A stretch of DNA of 64,000 bases, from contig CAISGR010000318.1 in the NCBI GenBank assembly GCA_903884945.1, forward strand, positions 35,585-99,584, written 5' to 3'. The position numbers were made by a program, and so were the translations under genes. The notes beneath the pieces are model-generated. The model did no database searches. It was not told the origin of the DNA and worked only from the letters and a program-made list of their open reading frames with translations. Positions 38,272 through 47,576 of the stretch are shown here, one piece after another. The first letter of the stretch is position 1. Every line of letters begins with the position of its first letter. The stretch comes from an uncultured bacterium. Its GTDB lineage: Bacteria; Pseudomonadota; Alphaproteobacteria; Sphingomonadales; Sphingomonadaceae.

Positions 38272-40686
38272 TCAGAATTTGTAGCTGGCGCTGAACCGGG
38301 CCGAACGGCCGAGGATCGGGCGGGCGAAGATCACGCCGGTGCCCTGGGAGCCGATGGTGCGCGGGTTGCCCTCGGTCAGGCCGATCGTGTCGGTGATGTT
38401 GTCGACCGTCGCCTGCAGTTGAATCCGCTGGTTAAGGTCGAAGGTCACGCCGGCGTCCCATTTGTAATAATGCGGCAGGAGCTGCTGGTTCTGCACGTCC
38501 GAGAAGCGATCGCCGATATAGCTCACGCTCGTGAAGACGGTCGCCTTGGTCTCCCCGCCGAAATTGACCTCATAGGAGGGCGCAACCCGCCACTGCCATT
38601 TCGGCTGGCGCTGCACGACATTGCCGCCGAGCGGCGTCGCGCCGTTGTTGGTGAAGAAGTCATGATATTTCGCGTCGAGATAGGCGCCCGAAAAGGCAAG
38701 TTGGAAGCCGGCCACCGGCCGCAGCGCGCCTTCGAGCTCGACGCCGGTCGCCCGCGCCCCGCCGATCGACGCGATCGGCGCGCCACTGGTGATGACGGTG
38801 GTCGCCAGCCCCTTGAAGTTGTTGTGGAACACGGTGGCGTACAGGTTCAGGAAATCGAGCGAAAGCTTGGCGCCGCCTTCATAGGTATCGACCTGCGGCG
38901 CCACGGTGATCCCGTCGCGCAGATTGTCGAAGAACGGGAAGCTGTTCCCGCGGCTGTAGCGGGCGAAGAAGCCGATCTGGCGCGTCAGGTCGTAATTGGC
39001 GCCGGCGGTCCATGACCATTTCCCGCCGCGATAGCGGATGGTCGAGAACGTGCCGTTCAGAACTGCAGTGCCATTGTTGTAGAGCGTGTTGGCGTTGCCG
39101 TCGGTATCGACGCCAAAGCTGTTGTTCTCGAGCGTGCCGTTGACCGAATGGTGCTGGTAGCGGATGCCGCCGTCGAGGCGGAGCTGGTCGGTCACCTGGA
39201 ACTCGTCGACCGCATAGAAGGCAGCGTCGCGGCCGTCATAATCGGCATTGACGTTGAAGCTGGAGCCGCTGCTGAAGCCGTTGCGGGTGACGACCTGCCC
39301 ATTGGCCAGGGTCAGGTTGAGCACGCGCGCATTGGGCTCGGCCGTCAGCAGCAGGTTGTTGCCGAGGTTCCACTTATCCTTCGAGGAATAGTCGGCATAA
39401 TAGCCGCCGATCGTCAGCTTGTTGCCGCCGGCCTTCCATTCCAGCGAGACGTCGTTGACGAAGGATTCGATGTCCTTCTGCACCTGCCACAGGCCGGCCG
39501 TGACGACCTGCTGGCTGCCCGAAACCGCGCCGCCGCCATTCGCGTAGGTCAGGCTGGCGACCGTGCTGCCGAGGCCGGCCGCATATTGTGCCGCCGTCTG
39601 CGGGGCGCCGCCGCCGGGAACCAGCCCGGTGGTGTCGGCGCTGCCCTTCAGCCAGCTGACGCGGTCGCGGATCTTCACATTGTCGGCGATCTCATAATCG
39701 AAATTGGTGCCGAGATTGACGATATTGGCGCCGCGGCCGTTCGACAGATCGACATGCGTGCCGTCGTTGAGCACGGCGAGTCGCGTCTCCGGCCCGGCAA
39801 GCGTGCCGGAGCTGGCGTCGAAGCCCTGCCACTGGCTGATCTTGCTGCCGTTCTGCACGACGGGGATCGGCAGCAGCCACTGGCCATGGTCGTTGAGGTA
39901 GCGGCCAAAAACCAGGATCGAGCCGCGGCCGAGATCGTGGCGGATATTGGCGGTGATCTGGCCGCCCTTTTCGGCGGTGAACTGCGGATCGCGGATGCCG
40001 TGGCCCGACGCATAATAGCCGCCGACCATGAAGGTCGTGTCCTTGCCGAGCGGGCCGGAGACATAGCCGTCCGCGCGCAACTCGCCGAAATCGGTGGCCG
40101 AGATCTTGCCCAGCCCTTCGAACGCGTTGCCGCCCTCGCGCTGCACGAAGTTGATGGTCAGGCCGGGCTGGCCCGACGAGAAGAGCGCGCCGGTGCCGCC
40201 GCGCACGGCCTCGACCCTCTTCAGCGTCTCGTCGACGCGGATCAGCTGCGTGTTCTCGAGGAAGGAGAGGGTGGACGGCGGGAAGAAGGGCACACCCTCG
40301 CTCTGGATCGTCACATATTCGGCGTCGCCGCCCGAAGGATAGCCGCGGACGAAGATGTTCGCACCGTTCTGGCCGCCCGAGGATTCGGTGCTGACGCCCG
40401 GCACGACGCGCAGCACCTCTGCGGTGCTGGCCGGTGCGAGCTGCTGCAGCGCCTTTTCGTTGATGGTGGTGACGGCGAATGCGGCATCCTGGCGGCGGGC
40501 GCCGGCGCCGGAGGTGCCGACGACGACGATGTCCGGACCGGTCTCACCGGCATCGGCCGCGGCGTCCGGGGTGGCGGGAGCCTGCTGAGCGGAAACCGGC
40601 GCAGCCGTGACGGCCAGCGCCATCCCGAGCGCCAGCGGCGCCAGGCGGGCAGAAAAAACCGACGAGCGGCAAAAAGAGCGAGTCAT
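38272..40686 (-). CDS. TonB-dependent receptor of the alpha-glucoside locus
   Basis: An 804-residue outer-membrane transporter. The signal peptide ends near APVSAQ (residue 32), and a TonB-box-like GPDIVVVGTS precedes a plug domain with NIFVRGYPSGG and VEAVRGGTGALFSSG. The C-terminus ends SASYKF with the barrel-typical Phe. The ORF track runs to 40770, but ATG 40686 has AGGAGAGG four bases upstream. It is divergent from a LacI regulator and near a GH65 phosphorylase, so it likely imports maltose-type or related alpha-glucosides. A LacI-type operator lies 66 bases upstream. Confidence 0.92.
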   Translation of the reverse strand: MTRSFCRSSVFSARLAPLALGMALAVTAAPVSAQQAPATPDAAADAGETGPDIVVVGTSGAGARRQDAAFAVTTINEKALQQLAPASTAEVLRVVPGVSTESSGGQNGANIFVRGYPSGGDAEYVTIQSEGVPFFPPSTLSFLENTQLIRVDETLKRVEAVRGGTGALFSSGQPGLTINFVQREGGNAFEGLGKISATDFGELRADGYVSGPLGKDTTFMVGGYYASGHGIRDPQFTAEKGGQITANIRHDLGRGSILVFGRYLNDHGQWLLPIPVVQNGSKISQWQGFDASSGTLAGPETRLAVLNDGTHVDLSNGRGANIVNLGTNFDYEIADNVKIRDRVSWLKGSADTTGLVPGGGAPQTAAQYAAGLGSTVASLTYANGGGAVSGSQQVVTAGLWQVQKDIESFVNDVSLEWKAGGNKLTIGGYYADYSSKDKWNLGNNLLLTAEPNARVLNLTLANGQVVTRNGFSSGSSFNVNADYDGRDAAFYAVDEFQVTDQLRLDGGIRYQHHSVNGTLENNSFGVDTDGNANTLYNNGTAVLNGTFSTIRYRGGKWSWTAGANYDLTRQIGFFARYSRGNSFPFFDNLRDGITVAPQVDTYEGGAKLSLDFLNLYATVFHNNFKGLATTVITSGAPIASIGGARATGVELEGALRPVAGFQLAFSGAYLDAKYHDFFTNNGATPLGGNVVQRQPKWQWRVAPSYEVNFGGETKATVFTSVSYIGDRFSDVQNQQLLPHYYKWDAGVTFDLNQRIQLQATVDNITDTIGLTEGNPRTIGSQGTGVIFARPILGRSARFSASYKF

Positions 40687-40751
40687 GCGTCCTCTCCTGA
40701 ATAGGCATGCGGCGGTTTGCGGTTCGCCGTCAGGACGCTTGCTAACACATC

Positions 40752-40765
40752 TGAAATGCATTTCA
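40752..40765. promoter_or_regulatory. Palindromic LacI-type operator between the TonB receptor and lacI-like genes
   Basis: TGAAATGCATTTCA is a perfect 14-bp palindrome with a central CpG-free ATGCAT core. It lies between the divergent receptor and LacI genes. A near-identical site occurs upstream of the GH65 gene, which supports it as the operator for the LacI protein encoded here. Confidence 0.75.
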
Positions 40766-40835
40766 ATCATTTTTGAAACGGCGTCGCAACGGCAATGCCT
40801 TGCCAGTGACCGCGCGACGCCTAGAAAGGTTCGCC

Positions 40836-41915
40836 ATGGTGCAATCGCGCCGTCACAGCCGGAGAGGTGCCCAGTCGATGGCGGATACCGAACAGCCGCG
40901 CGAGTCGCGCACCCCGCTGTCGATGGCGGTGAGCATGGCCGATATCGCGCGTCTGGCGAAAGTGTCCAAGCCGACGGTATCGCGCGTTCTCAATGACAGC
41001 CCGCTGGTCAACAAGGAAACCCGCGAACGGGTGCTCGAGGTGGCGCGCGCGCATGGCTATGCCGTCAATCGCAATGCCCAGAAGCTGCGCCAGTTGCGCA
41101 CGGACATGGTAGCGGTCCTGCTTGACTTCGGCTCGCACCGCGGTGGCCGGATCGGCGATCCGTTCATCTTCGAGCTGCTTGCCGGCGTGTCCGAAGCGCT
41201 CTCGATCCGCAACCAGGACCTGCTGCTGTCGCCGCCGGGCATTTCGGAGGCGAAGCACTGCCTCGACATGCTCGCCGCGCGCGCGGCCGACGGCTTCATC
41301 TTCCTCGGCCAGGGCGGTCGCGAGGCCATGCTGAGCGAACTGGCGCGCAGCGATGCGCCTTTCGTGGTGTGGGGGGCGGTGGATCCGGCGAACAGCTATT
41401 GCGCGGTTGGCAGCGACAACCTGCTTGGCGGGGCGCTTGCGGGACGTCGCTTCCTTGACCGCGGGGCGAAGCGCTGGATGTTCGTGGGCGACATCAGCCA
41501 TGCCGAGATCGCATTGCGCTATCGGGGCATGTGCGAGGTCGCCGAAAAGTCGGGTGGCATCGTCGTCGACCTGATGCCGGTGCCCGACATGGCGTTCAAC
41601 GCAGTGCACGGCGCTGCGGCTGCCTGGGTGCGGACCCATGCCGCGCCCGATGCGGTGTTCACCTTTTCCGATACTGCCGCGATGGCGGTGATCAGCGCGT
41701 TCCGCGATGCCGGGCTGCAATCGCCGAAGGACTATGCGCTGGTCGGCTATAACGACATTCCGCCGGCCGCGCATTTCATGCCGGCGATCACCACCATCGC
41801 GCAGGAGACGCATCTCGCCGGCGCGATCCTGGTGGAGAAGCTGATGCAACGGATCGAAGGCGTGCGCGCTCGTTCCGCCACGCTGCCGACGCGGATCATC
41901 GTCCGCGATACCTGA
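40836..41915 (+). CDS. LacI-family transcriptional regulator of the sugar locus
   Basis: A 359-residue repressor. The N-terminal helix-turn-helix is MADIARLAKVSKPTVSRVLNDS, with the hinge VNRNAQKLRQLRT, and a periplasmic-binding-protein-like sensor domain follows to the end. I chose ATG 40836, preceded by AAAGG; ATG 40878 and ATG 40920 (directly before MADIARL) are alternatives, and the track start at 40773 overlaps promoter DNA. It should repress the TonB receptor, GH65/pgmB and perhaps the transporter until a sugar effector binds. Confidence 0.9.
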   Translation: MVQSRRHSRRGAQSMADTEQPRESRTPLSMAVSMADIARLAKVSKPTVSRVLNDSPLVNKETRERVLEVARAHGYAVNRNAQKLRQLRTDMVAVLLDFGSHRGGRIGDPFIFELLAGVSEALSIRNQDLLLSPPGISEAKHCLDMLAARAADGFIFLGQGGREAMLSELARSDAPFVVWGAVDPANSYCAVGSDNLLGGALAGRRFLDRGAKRWMFVGDISHAEIALRYRGMCEVAEKSGGIVVDLMPVPDMAFNAVHGAAAAWVRTHAAPDAVFTFSDTAAMAVISAFRDAGLQSPKDYALVGYNDIPPAAHFMPAITTIAQETHLAGAILVEKLMQRIEGVRARSATLPTRIIVRDT

Positions 41916-41920
41916 GCCGG

Positions 41921-42571
41921 CTAGGTCGCCAAGGCGGCGTCGAGATCGATCGCGGCCGTTGCCGGATAGACGATGTCGGCCTCGCCCAGCACCTCCGGGT
42001 CGCCGACGCCGATCGCATACATGCCCGCCGCCTTGATCGCCGTCACGCCGGCGGCTGCGTCCTCGACCCCGATGCAGCGTACGGGATCAATCTGCAGCGC
42101 CTGTGCGCACGCGAGGAAGATATCGGGCGCCGGCTTGGGCTGCGCCACCGCGCCGGCGTCAGCGACCACGTCGAACAGCCCCGCGATGCCGAGTCGATCG
42201 AGAACCAGTGGTGCATTGCGGCTGGCCGACGCGACGCCGCACGACAGGCCCCGGCGCTTTGCGAGATCGATCAGGGCGCGCGCGCCCGGGAGCAGGTCGG
42301 CCGGACTCATCCGGGCGACTGCCTCCAGATAATAGGCGTTCTTGCGCGTCGCCATCGCAGCCATGTCCGCGTCGCTTGCGGTTCTCCCGCCGAGCGCCAG
42401 GATGTGCCGCAGCGACCCCATCCGGTCGACGCCCTTCAGCGCTTCATTGTCCTGTTCCGTGAAGGGAATGCCGAGTTCGTCCGCCAGCCGCTTCCAGCCG
42501 GCAAAATGGGCGGTGGCACTGTCGGCGAGCACGCCATCGAGATCGAACAGGATCGCGGCGAACCGGCTCAT
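41921..42571 (-). CDS. pgmB: Beta-phosphoglucomutase
   Basis: A 216-residue HAD-superfamily enzyme converting beta-glucose-1-phosphate to glucose-6-phosphate. FDLDGVLADSA holds the nucleophile Asp and acid/base Asp, GVASASRNA the phosphate-binding Ser, KPAPDIF the Lys and GVEDAAAG the distal acidic pair. It overlaps the GH65 gene by 4 bases, whose product would supply its substrate. Confidence 0.93.
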   Translation of the reverse strand: MSRFAAILFDLDGVLADSATAHFAGWKRLADELGIPFTEQDNEALKGVDRMGSLRHILALGGRTASDADMAAMATRKNAYYLEAVARMSPADLLPGARALIDLAKRRGLSCGVASASRNAPLVLDRLGIAGLFDVVADAGAVAQPKPAPDIFLACAQALQIDPVRCIGVEDAAAGVTAIKAAGMYAIGVGDPEVLGEADIVYPATAAIDLDAALAT

Positions 42572-44775
42572 GCGGCGAGCTCGCGGGTTACCGGCTGGCC
42601 GGGCAGCAGGCGGAAGGGGATTCCGCGCTCGGAGAGGGTTAGGGCGTCACCCGAGACGAGGCTGTATTCAGCGGCTTCAAGGCTGACCGAGACGTCGATG
42701 CGGCGGCCATGAAAGTGCAGCCTGAAACGATAGGGGCCAAGCACGGGCACCGCGATCGGCGCGAAGCTGAGACCTCCGTCATCCGCGCGCATGCCGGCAA
42801 AGCCCATGGCCAGCGCGGTCCAGCTGCCGGCCAGTGCCGCCATGTGCAGGCCGTGATCGCTGTTGCCGAACAGGTCGCACAGATCGGTGAGGGCGCTGAC
42901 CTGCCAATAGGCTGCGGCGCGCGGCGCATCGCCGATCCCGGCGGCAGCGGTAGCGAAGGCGCTCGCCGACAATGTGGAATCATGCACCGTCACCGCCTCA
43001 TAGGCATCGAGCATCCGCGCCCGCATGTCCGGGTCGAAGCTGTCGCGCAGCACTGTCGTCGCCAGGATCGCATCGGCCTGCTTGGAGACCTGGTGGCGAT
43101 AGATCGTCAGCGGATGGAAATGCATCAGCAGCGGATATTGCTCGGCCGGCGTCGTCGCGAAGGGCCAGGCCTGCTTGCCGAAGAAGCCTTCGTCCTGCGC
43201 ATAGATGTCGCGGGCCGGATCACGGGGGAGGAGCATCGCCTCAGCGGCGCGTTCCATCGCCGCGACTTCCTCGGGGGTGAGCAACGCCTCGAAGCCTGGC
43301 TGTCGCGCCACGGCGGCCGCGAAGCGCAGATGCGCCGCCGCCATCATGTTGGTGTAGAGATTGTTGTCGACGATCGCGCTGTATTCGTCCGGCCCGGTCA
43401 CGCGGTTGATGACGAAGGCATTCCCCCGGGCGGGATCGTGATAGCCGATTTCCAGCCAGATCCGTGCGGTTTCGGCGAGCATCTCGGCACCGCCCTCGGT
43501 GAGGATCGTCCGGTCGCCGGTCGCATCGACATAGAGTTGCAGCGCATGGGCGATGTCGGCGTTGATGTGATACTGCGCCGACCCGGCCGGGAAGAAGGAC
43601 GAGCATTCCGCGCCGGCGATGGTGCGCCAGGGATAGAGCGCGCCCCGCTCATGCCCCATCGCCCGGGCATTGTGTCGCGCCGGCTCCAGCCGGGCGATCC
43701 GCCATCGCAGCATGGCCTGCGCGATCTCGGGGCGCAGGAAGACCAGCGCCGGCAGGACATAGCTGTCGGCATCCCAGAAGACATGGCCTTCATAGCCTTC
43801 GCCGGTCTGCCCCTTGGCGCCGATGGAGGTCGTGCCGTCGCGCCCTACCGCCTGGACGAGCTGGAACAGAGCATGGCGCAGCGCCTGGGTTGCGCGGGGG
43901 GCCGCATCGAAGTCGACCTGCGCGTCCTGCCAATAGCCGGCGAACCACTCGGCCTGTTCGGTGGCAAGCCGATCGAACCCGGCTTCGCGTGCCGCCTCCA
44001 GCGCGGCCTGCGCTGCCGAGAGCGCGGATCCGCTCGAATCGGGTCCCTGGCAGGCAGCATAAGCAGCGATGCACCCGGAACCGGAAGCGACGGCGTCCCC
44101 GCCGCCCGCCGCCAGCGCCGCAACGGCAAAGCCGCTGCGCCGCAGCCGGTCCACGCGCCCGATCGCCACGGGCGTATCGATGGTCGCGGTCTCCTCCCAC
44201 GGGGAGGCACCGAAACCGGGGCCGACACGGGGGTCATAGACGGCATCGCTCCCGGTATCGGTGGTGCTGGCCGGTGGCGGCGATACGACGGGACGCACCT
44301 CCAGGCGATGCGCGCCGTCCGCGGCGATCCGGACCCGGGTTGCAACCACACCAGGCCGTGTCATCGACACCAGCCGGTCGATCTCGACGATCGTTCCGGC
44401 GACTTCATGGCGGCTGGTCAGCATGCCCTGTGCCATGTCCAGCGAGAGGGCCGCGGGGGCGGGCAGGGCGTTTCCGTCCAGCGTGACGCGCACCTGAGTC
44501 GCATCGGCCACGGCCAGCCGGCTGTCGCTCTCGCGCGCATAGCCATGCGCCGCCTCGTGATAGGCGATCGGCATGATCTCGTAGACGCCGTTGAGGTAGA
44601 TCTTGGCATCTTCCGGTCCACCGCCCGGGCCGCGCATCCCGACAAAGCCGTTGCTGAGCGCGAATACCGAGGGAACATGGGGCAGCGTCACCGCCGCGCC
44701 ATCGGCTGTCAGCCGCCAGCCATCGCCTCCGAAGGGCACTGATGCCAATGCCGCGTCCGGAATTACTCGACCCAC
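42568..44775 (-). CDS. Glycoside hydrolase family 65 disaccharide phosphorylase
   Basis: A 735-residue inverting phosphorylase. An N-terminal beta-sandwich leads to an (alpha/alpha)6 catalytic domain with DADSYVLPAL, ARAMGHERGALYPW and the acid-catalyst motif GPDEYSAIVDNNLYTN. Maltose, kojibiose and trehalose phosphorylases share these motifs, so the substrate is not certain; maltose fits the locus best. Products would be glucose and beta-glucose-1-phosphate. The start is GTG 44775 with GAGG eight bases before. It leads the pgmB operon, with an operator 44 bases upstream. Confidence 0.92.
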   Translation of the reverse strand: MGRVIPDAALASVPFGGDGWRLTADGAAVTLPHVPSVFALSNGFVGMRGPGGGPEDAKIYLNGVYEIMPIAYHEAAHGYARESDSRLAVADATQVRVTLDGNALPAPAALSLDMAQGMLTSRHEVAGTIVEIDRLVSMTRPGVVATRVRIAADGAHRLEVRPVVSPPPASTTDTGSDAVYDPRVGPGFGASPWEETATIDTPVAIGRVDRLRRSGFAVAALAAGGGDAVASGSGCIAAYAACQGPDSSGSALSAAQAALEAAREAGFDRLATEQAEWFAGYWQDAQVDFDAAPRATQALRHALFQLVQAVGRDGTTSIGAKGQTGEGYEGHVFWDADSYVLPALVFLRPEIAQAMLRWRIARLEPARHNARAMGHERGALYPWRTIAGAECSSFFPAGSAQYHINADIAHALQLYVDATGDRTILTEGGAEMLAETARIWLEIGYHDPARGNAFVINRVTGPDEYSAIVDNNLYTNMMAAAHLRFAAAVARQPGFEALLTPEEVAAMERAAEAMLLPRDPARDIYAQDEGFFGKQAWPFATTPAEQYPLLMHFHPLTIYRHQVSKQADAILATTVLRDSFDPDMRARMLDAYEAVTVHDSTLSASAFATAAAGIGDAPRAAAYWQVSALTDLCDLFGNSDHGLHMAALAGSWTALAMGFAGMRADDGGLSFAPIAVPVLGPYRFRLHFHGRRIDVSVSLEAAEYSLVSGDALTLSERGIPFRLLPGQPVTRELAA

Positions 44776-44818
44776 GTCTTACCCTCTCTAGAAACTGGTT
44801 GCGCGAACAGCGCGCTTG

Positions 44819-44838
44819 TTATGATATGCATTTCATAA
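44819..44838. promoter_or_regulatory. Second LacI-type operator, between GH65 and MFS genes
   Basis: TTATGATATGCATTTCATAA is a 20-bp palindrome with one mismatched pair. Its core TGATATGCATTTCA differs by one base from the operator at 40752. It sits between the divergent GH65/pgmB operon and the transporter gene and could control both. Confidence 0.75.
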
Positions 44839-44899
44839 TAGATTTCCCGGACGTGACAAGCCCATCGGAGAACGGTGGCGCGCCCGGGGAGGGGCCAGA

Positions 44900-46171
44900 A
44901 TGACCCATTTGAGACTGAAGCTCGCCATCCTGCTGAGTTACGCGATCTTCGCGGTGCTGCTGAACAGCGTCGGCACGGTCATCCTGCAGTCGATCGAATA
45001 TTTCCGCGTGGGCAAGGTTTCGGCGAGCACGCTCGAGGGTTTCAAGGACCTGACCATCGCGGTCGTCAGCTTCGTGGTCGCCTCGGCCCTGCCGCGGATC
45101 GGCTATCGGCGCAGCATGATGATCGGCCTCGGCAGCGTGGGCGTCGCCTGCCTGATGATGCCGATCGCCAATGCGTTCTGGATGACGCGGCTGCTGTTCA
45201 TGGCAACCGGCTTCGGTTTTGCGCTGACCAAGGTGAGCGTCTACTCGTTCGTCGGGCTCCTCACGGACAGCCCGCGCAGCCACGCCAGCCTGCTCAACGT
45301 GATCGAGGGCGTGTTCATGCTGGGTGTGCTCGGCGGCTATTGGCTGTTCAGCGGGTTCATCGAAGCGGGCAACCCTGCCTCGGCATCCTGGCTGTCCGTC
45401 TACTGGTATCTCGCCGCGGCATGCGCGGTGGCGGTCGCGCTGCTGGCGATCACGCGATTCGACGAATCGGCGGCGCATGCGGATGGAACGGCGTCCTCGC
45501 TAAGGGGCGATTTCGCGGCGATGCTCGCGCTGGTCGTGCGGCCGCTTACCCTGGTCTTCATCCTTTCGGTCTTCCTCTATGTCCTGGTCGAGCAGGGCAT
45601 TGGCTCGTGGTTGCCGACCTTCAACCGCGAACTGCTCGGGCTGTCGGCGCCGATGAGCGTTCAGGCCGCGTCGATCTTCGCCTGCGGCCTTGCGGTGGGG
45701 CGGCTCGCGGCGGGGGCGATCGTGCGGCGTACGGGCTGGTATCGCCTGCTGCTCGGATGCTTTGTCGGCATGGGGGTGCTGATCCTGCTGGCGCTGCCGC
45801 TCGCCCCGGCCCATCCCGGCGTGGTCGACACCTGGGCACAGGCGCCGCTTGCCGCCCTGATCTTTCCGCTGATCGGAGTCATCATGGCGCCGATCTATCC
45901 GGCGCTCAATTCGGCCATCCTCAGTGCGATGCCCCGCAGCACGCATGCCGCCATGGTCGGGCTGATCGTCGTCTTTTCGGCGCTCGGCGGCACGACCGGC
46001 TCGCTGATCGTGGGGCGGACCTTTGCCGCCACGGGCGGTGCGACCGCTTTCTATCTGCTGCTCGTCCCGATCGCGGGCTCGATCGTCGCGATCGTCCTCC
46101 TGCGTCGCCGGATCGAGCAACAGGCGGAGGAGCGCCGGGTCGCCGATGCGGCGCAGCCGTCAATGACCTAG
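44900..46171 (+). CDS. MFS sugar transporter
   Basis: A 423-residue protein with about 12 transmembrane helices and a cytoplasmic loop near the middle (RFDESAAHADGTAS). The overall pattern (FKDLTIAVVSFVVA, YSFVGLLTDSPRSHAS, EQGIGSWLPTF) resembles the fucose/glucose-permease type MFS families. It would bring the disaccharide from the periplasm to the cytoplasm in this locus. A Shine-Dalgarno-like GAGGGG precedes ATG 44900. Confidence 0.88.
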   Translation: MTHLRLKLAILLSYAIFAVLLNSVGTVILQSIEYFRVGKVSASTLEGFKDLTIAVVSFVVASALPRIGYRRSMMIGLGSVGVACLMMPIANAFWMTRLLFMATGFGFALTKVSVYSFVGLLTDSPRSHASLLNVIEGVFMLGVLGGYWLFSGFIEAGNPASASWLSVYWYLAAACAVAVALLAITRFDESAAHADGTASSLRGDFAAMLALVVRPLTLVFILSVFLYVLVEQGIGSWLPTFNRELLGLSAPMSVQAASIFACGLAVGRLAAGAIVRRTGWYRLLLGCFVGMGVLILLALPLAPAHPGVVDTWAQAPLAALIFPLIGVIMAPIYPALNSAILSAMPRSTHAAMVGLIVVFSALGGTTGSLIVGRTFAATGGATAFYLLLVPIAGSIVAIVLLRRRIEQQAEERRVADAAQPSMT

Positions 46172-46196
46172 GCGCCGGGCGGACGGGGGCGGCGCG

Positions 46197-47576
46197 TCAG
46201 CCGTACCTTTCCTTGAGCATCGCCCAGGCCGCGCGCAGGCCAAGGGCGTCACCCCCCTTCGGGCGACCGGGCTTGCTCGCGGGGCGCCAGGCGAAGGTGT
46301 CGAAATGGGCCCAGGGCGTCCCCTCGGGTACGAACCGCCGCAGGAACAACGCTGCCGTCACCGCGCCGGCAAAGCCGCCGTCGGGTGCATTGACCATGTC
46401 GGCAATGTCGGACTTGAGCATTTCGTCATAGCCGTCCCACAGGGGAAGGCGCCACAGCGGGTCATCCACCGTCCGGGCGGCTGCGAACAGCGCCTCGGCG
46501 AGCGGTTCGTCATTGACGAAGGTCGCCGGCAGGTCCGGCCCGACCGCGACGCGGGCGGCGCCGGTGAGCGTGGCGAAATCGAGGATCAACTCCGGCTTTT
46601 CCTCGCCCGCGCGGGTGAGCGCGTCGCCGAGGACCAGTCGGCCCTCGGCGTCGGTATTGGTGTTCTCGACCGTCAGGCCCTTGCGCGTCCTGAGCACGTC
46701 GCCGGGCCGGAAGGCGTTGCCGGCGATCGCGTTCTCGACGGCCGGAATCAGCAGGTGGAGCCGCACCTTGAGGCGCGCCGCCATCACCAACCCGGCCAGC
46801 GCGAGCGCGTGCGCGGCACCGCCCATATCCTTCTTCATCAGCCGCATGCCCGAACTCGGCTTGATATCGAGCCCGCCCGAATCGAAGCAGACGCCCTTGC
46901 CGACGATTGCGATACGCGGGCTCTTCGGATCGCCCCATTCGAGTTCGATCAGTCGCGGCTCGCGACCCTTGGCAGCGGCCTGTCCGACCGCCTGGACCAT
47001 GGGATAGCCCTTCGCGAGCGCTTCGCCCTTCGTGACGTGGATCGCGCCCCCATATTTCTCGGTGAGCCCGCGGGCCTCTGCCTCGAGCTCGGCCGGACCG
47101 AGATCGGCGGCGCCGGTATTGACCAGATCGCGAACCTGCGTGGTCGCGGCGGCGATCCTGGTCACCTCCTCGAAGCGCGCGGGCTCCGCCGAGAGCAGGA
47201 CGCGGGGGCCGTCGCCCTCCGGCTTGCGATAGCGATCGAAGCGGTATTGCCCGAGCAGCCAGCCCAGCATCGCCGCGCCGGCCTCGCCCGACAGGCGATA
47301 GCTGCCCTCGGGCAGGGTTTCGGCCAGCTTGGCGATATCCCAGGCGCCGAGCGTGGCGGATGCGACTGCAAGCGCGACGGACCAGTCATCGGCGGCCTCG
47401 CCCGGGACGATCGCGCTGCTCCCTGCCTTCTCGCTCATCTTCTGCGCGGCGATCGCGGCCCGGGAGCGCGGCGGCTGGGCCTTGAGCCATGTGTCGAAGC
47501 CCGCAGCCTCGATGATTTCGATGGTTCGGGCCGGCTGGCCGCGATCGGGCTGGAGTAGATCGGTATAGGTGGTCAT
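46197..47576 (-). CDS. M17-family leucyl aminopeptidase
   Basis: A 459-residue cytosolic metallo-aminopeptidase. The two-metal site and catalytic Lys/Arg lie in VGKGVCFDSGGLDIKPSSGMRLMKKDMGG and NTDAEGRLVLGDAL, and GPDLPATF follows. The sequence is shorter than PepA (about 500 residues), as in the alphaproteobacterial 'leucyl aminopeptidase family' branch. It overlaps the serine-hydrolase stop (TGATG), so both are translated together and may serve peptide turnover. Confidence 0.93.
   Translation of the reverse strand: MTTYTDLLQPDRGQPARTIEIIEAAGFDTWLKAQPPRSRAAIAAQKMSEKAGSSAIVPGEAADDWSVALAVASATLGAWDIAKLAETLPEGSYRLSGEAGAAMLGWLLGQYRFDRYRKPEGDGPRVLLSAEPARFEEVTRIAAATTQVRDLVNTGAADLGPAELEAEARGLTEKYGGAIHVTKGEALAKGYPMVQAVGQAAAKGREPRLIELEWGDPKSPRIAIVGKGVCFDSGGLDIKPSSGMRLMKKDMGGAAHALALAGLVMAARLKVRLHLLIPAVENAIAGNAFRPGDVLRTRKGLTVENTNTDAEGRLVLGDALTRAGEEKPELILDFATLTGAARVAVGPDLPATFVNDEPLAEALFAAARTVDDPLWRLPLWDGYDEMLKSDIADMVNAPDGGFAGAVTAALFLRRFVPEGTPWAHFDTFAWRPASKPGRPKGGDALGLRAAWAMLKERYG

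Noticed and set aside
39148-40704. 518-residue plus-strand ORF opposite the second TonB receptor
   Set aside because: Shadow of the receptor gene; composition typical of reverse frames in GC-rich DNA.
42709-44742. 677-residue plus-strand ORF opposite the GH65 gene
   Set aside because: Shadow of GH65, which has a clear catalytic motif.
46172-46196. Terminator between the MFS and aminopeptidase genes
   Set aside because: Only a weak 6-bp GCGCCG/CGGCGC pairing with a long loop; not distinctive in GC-rich sequence.
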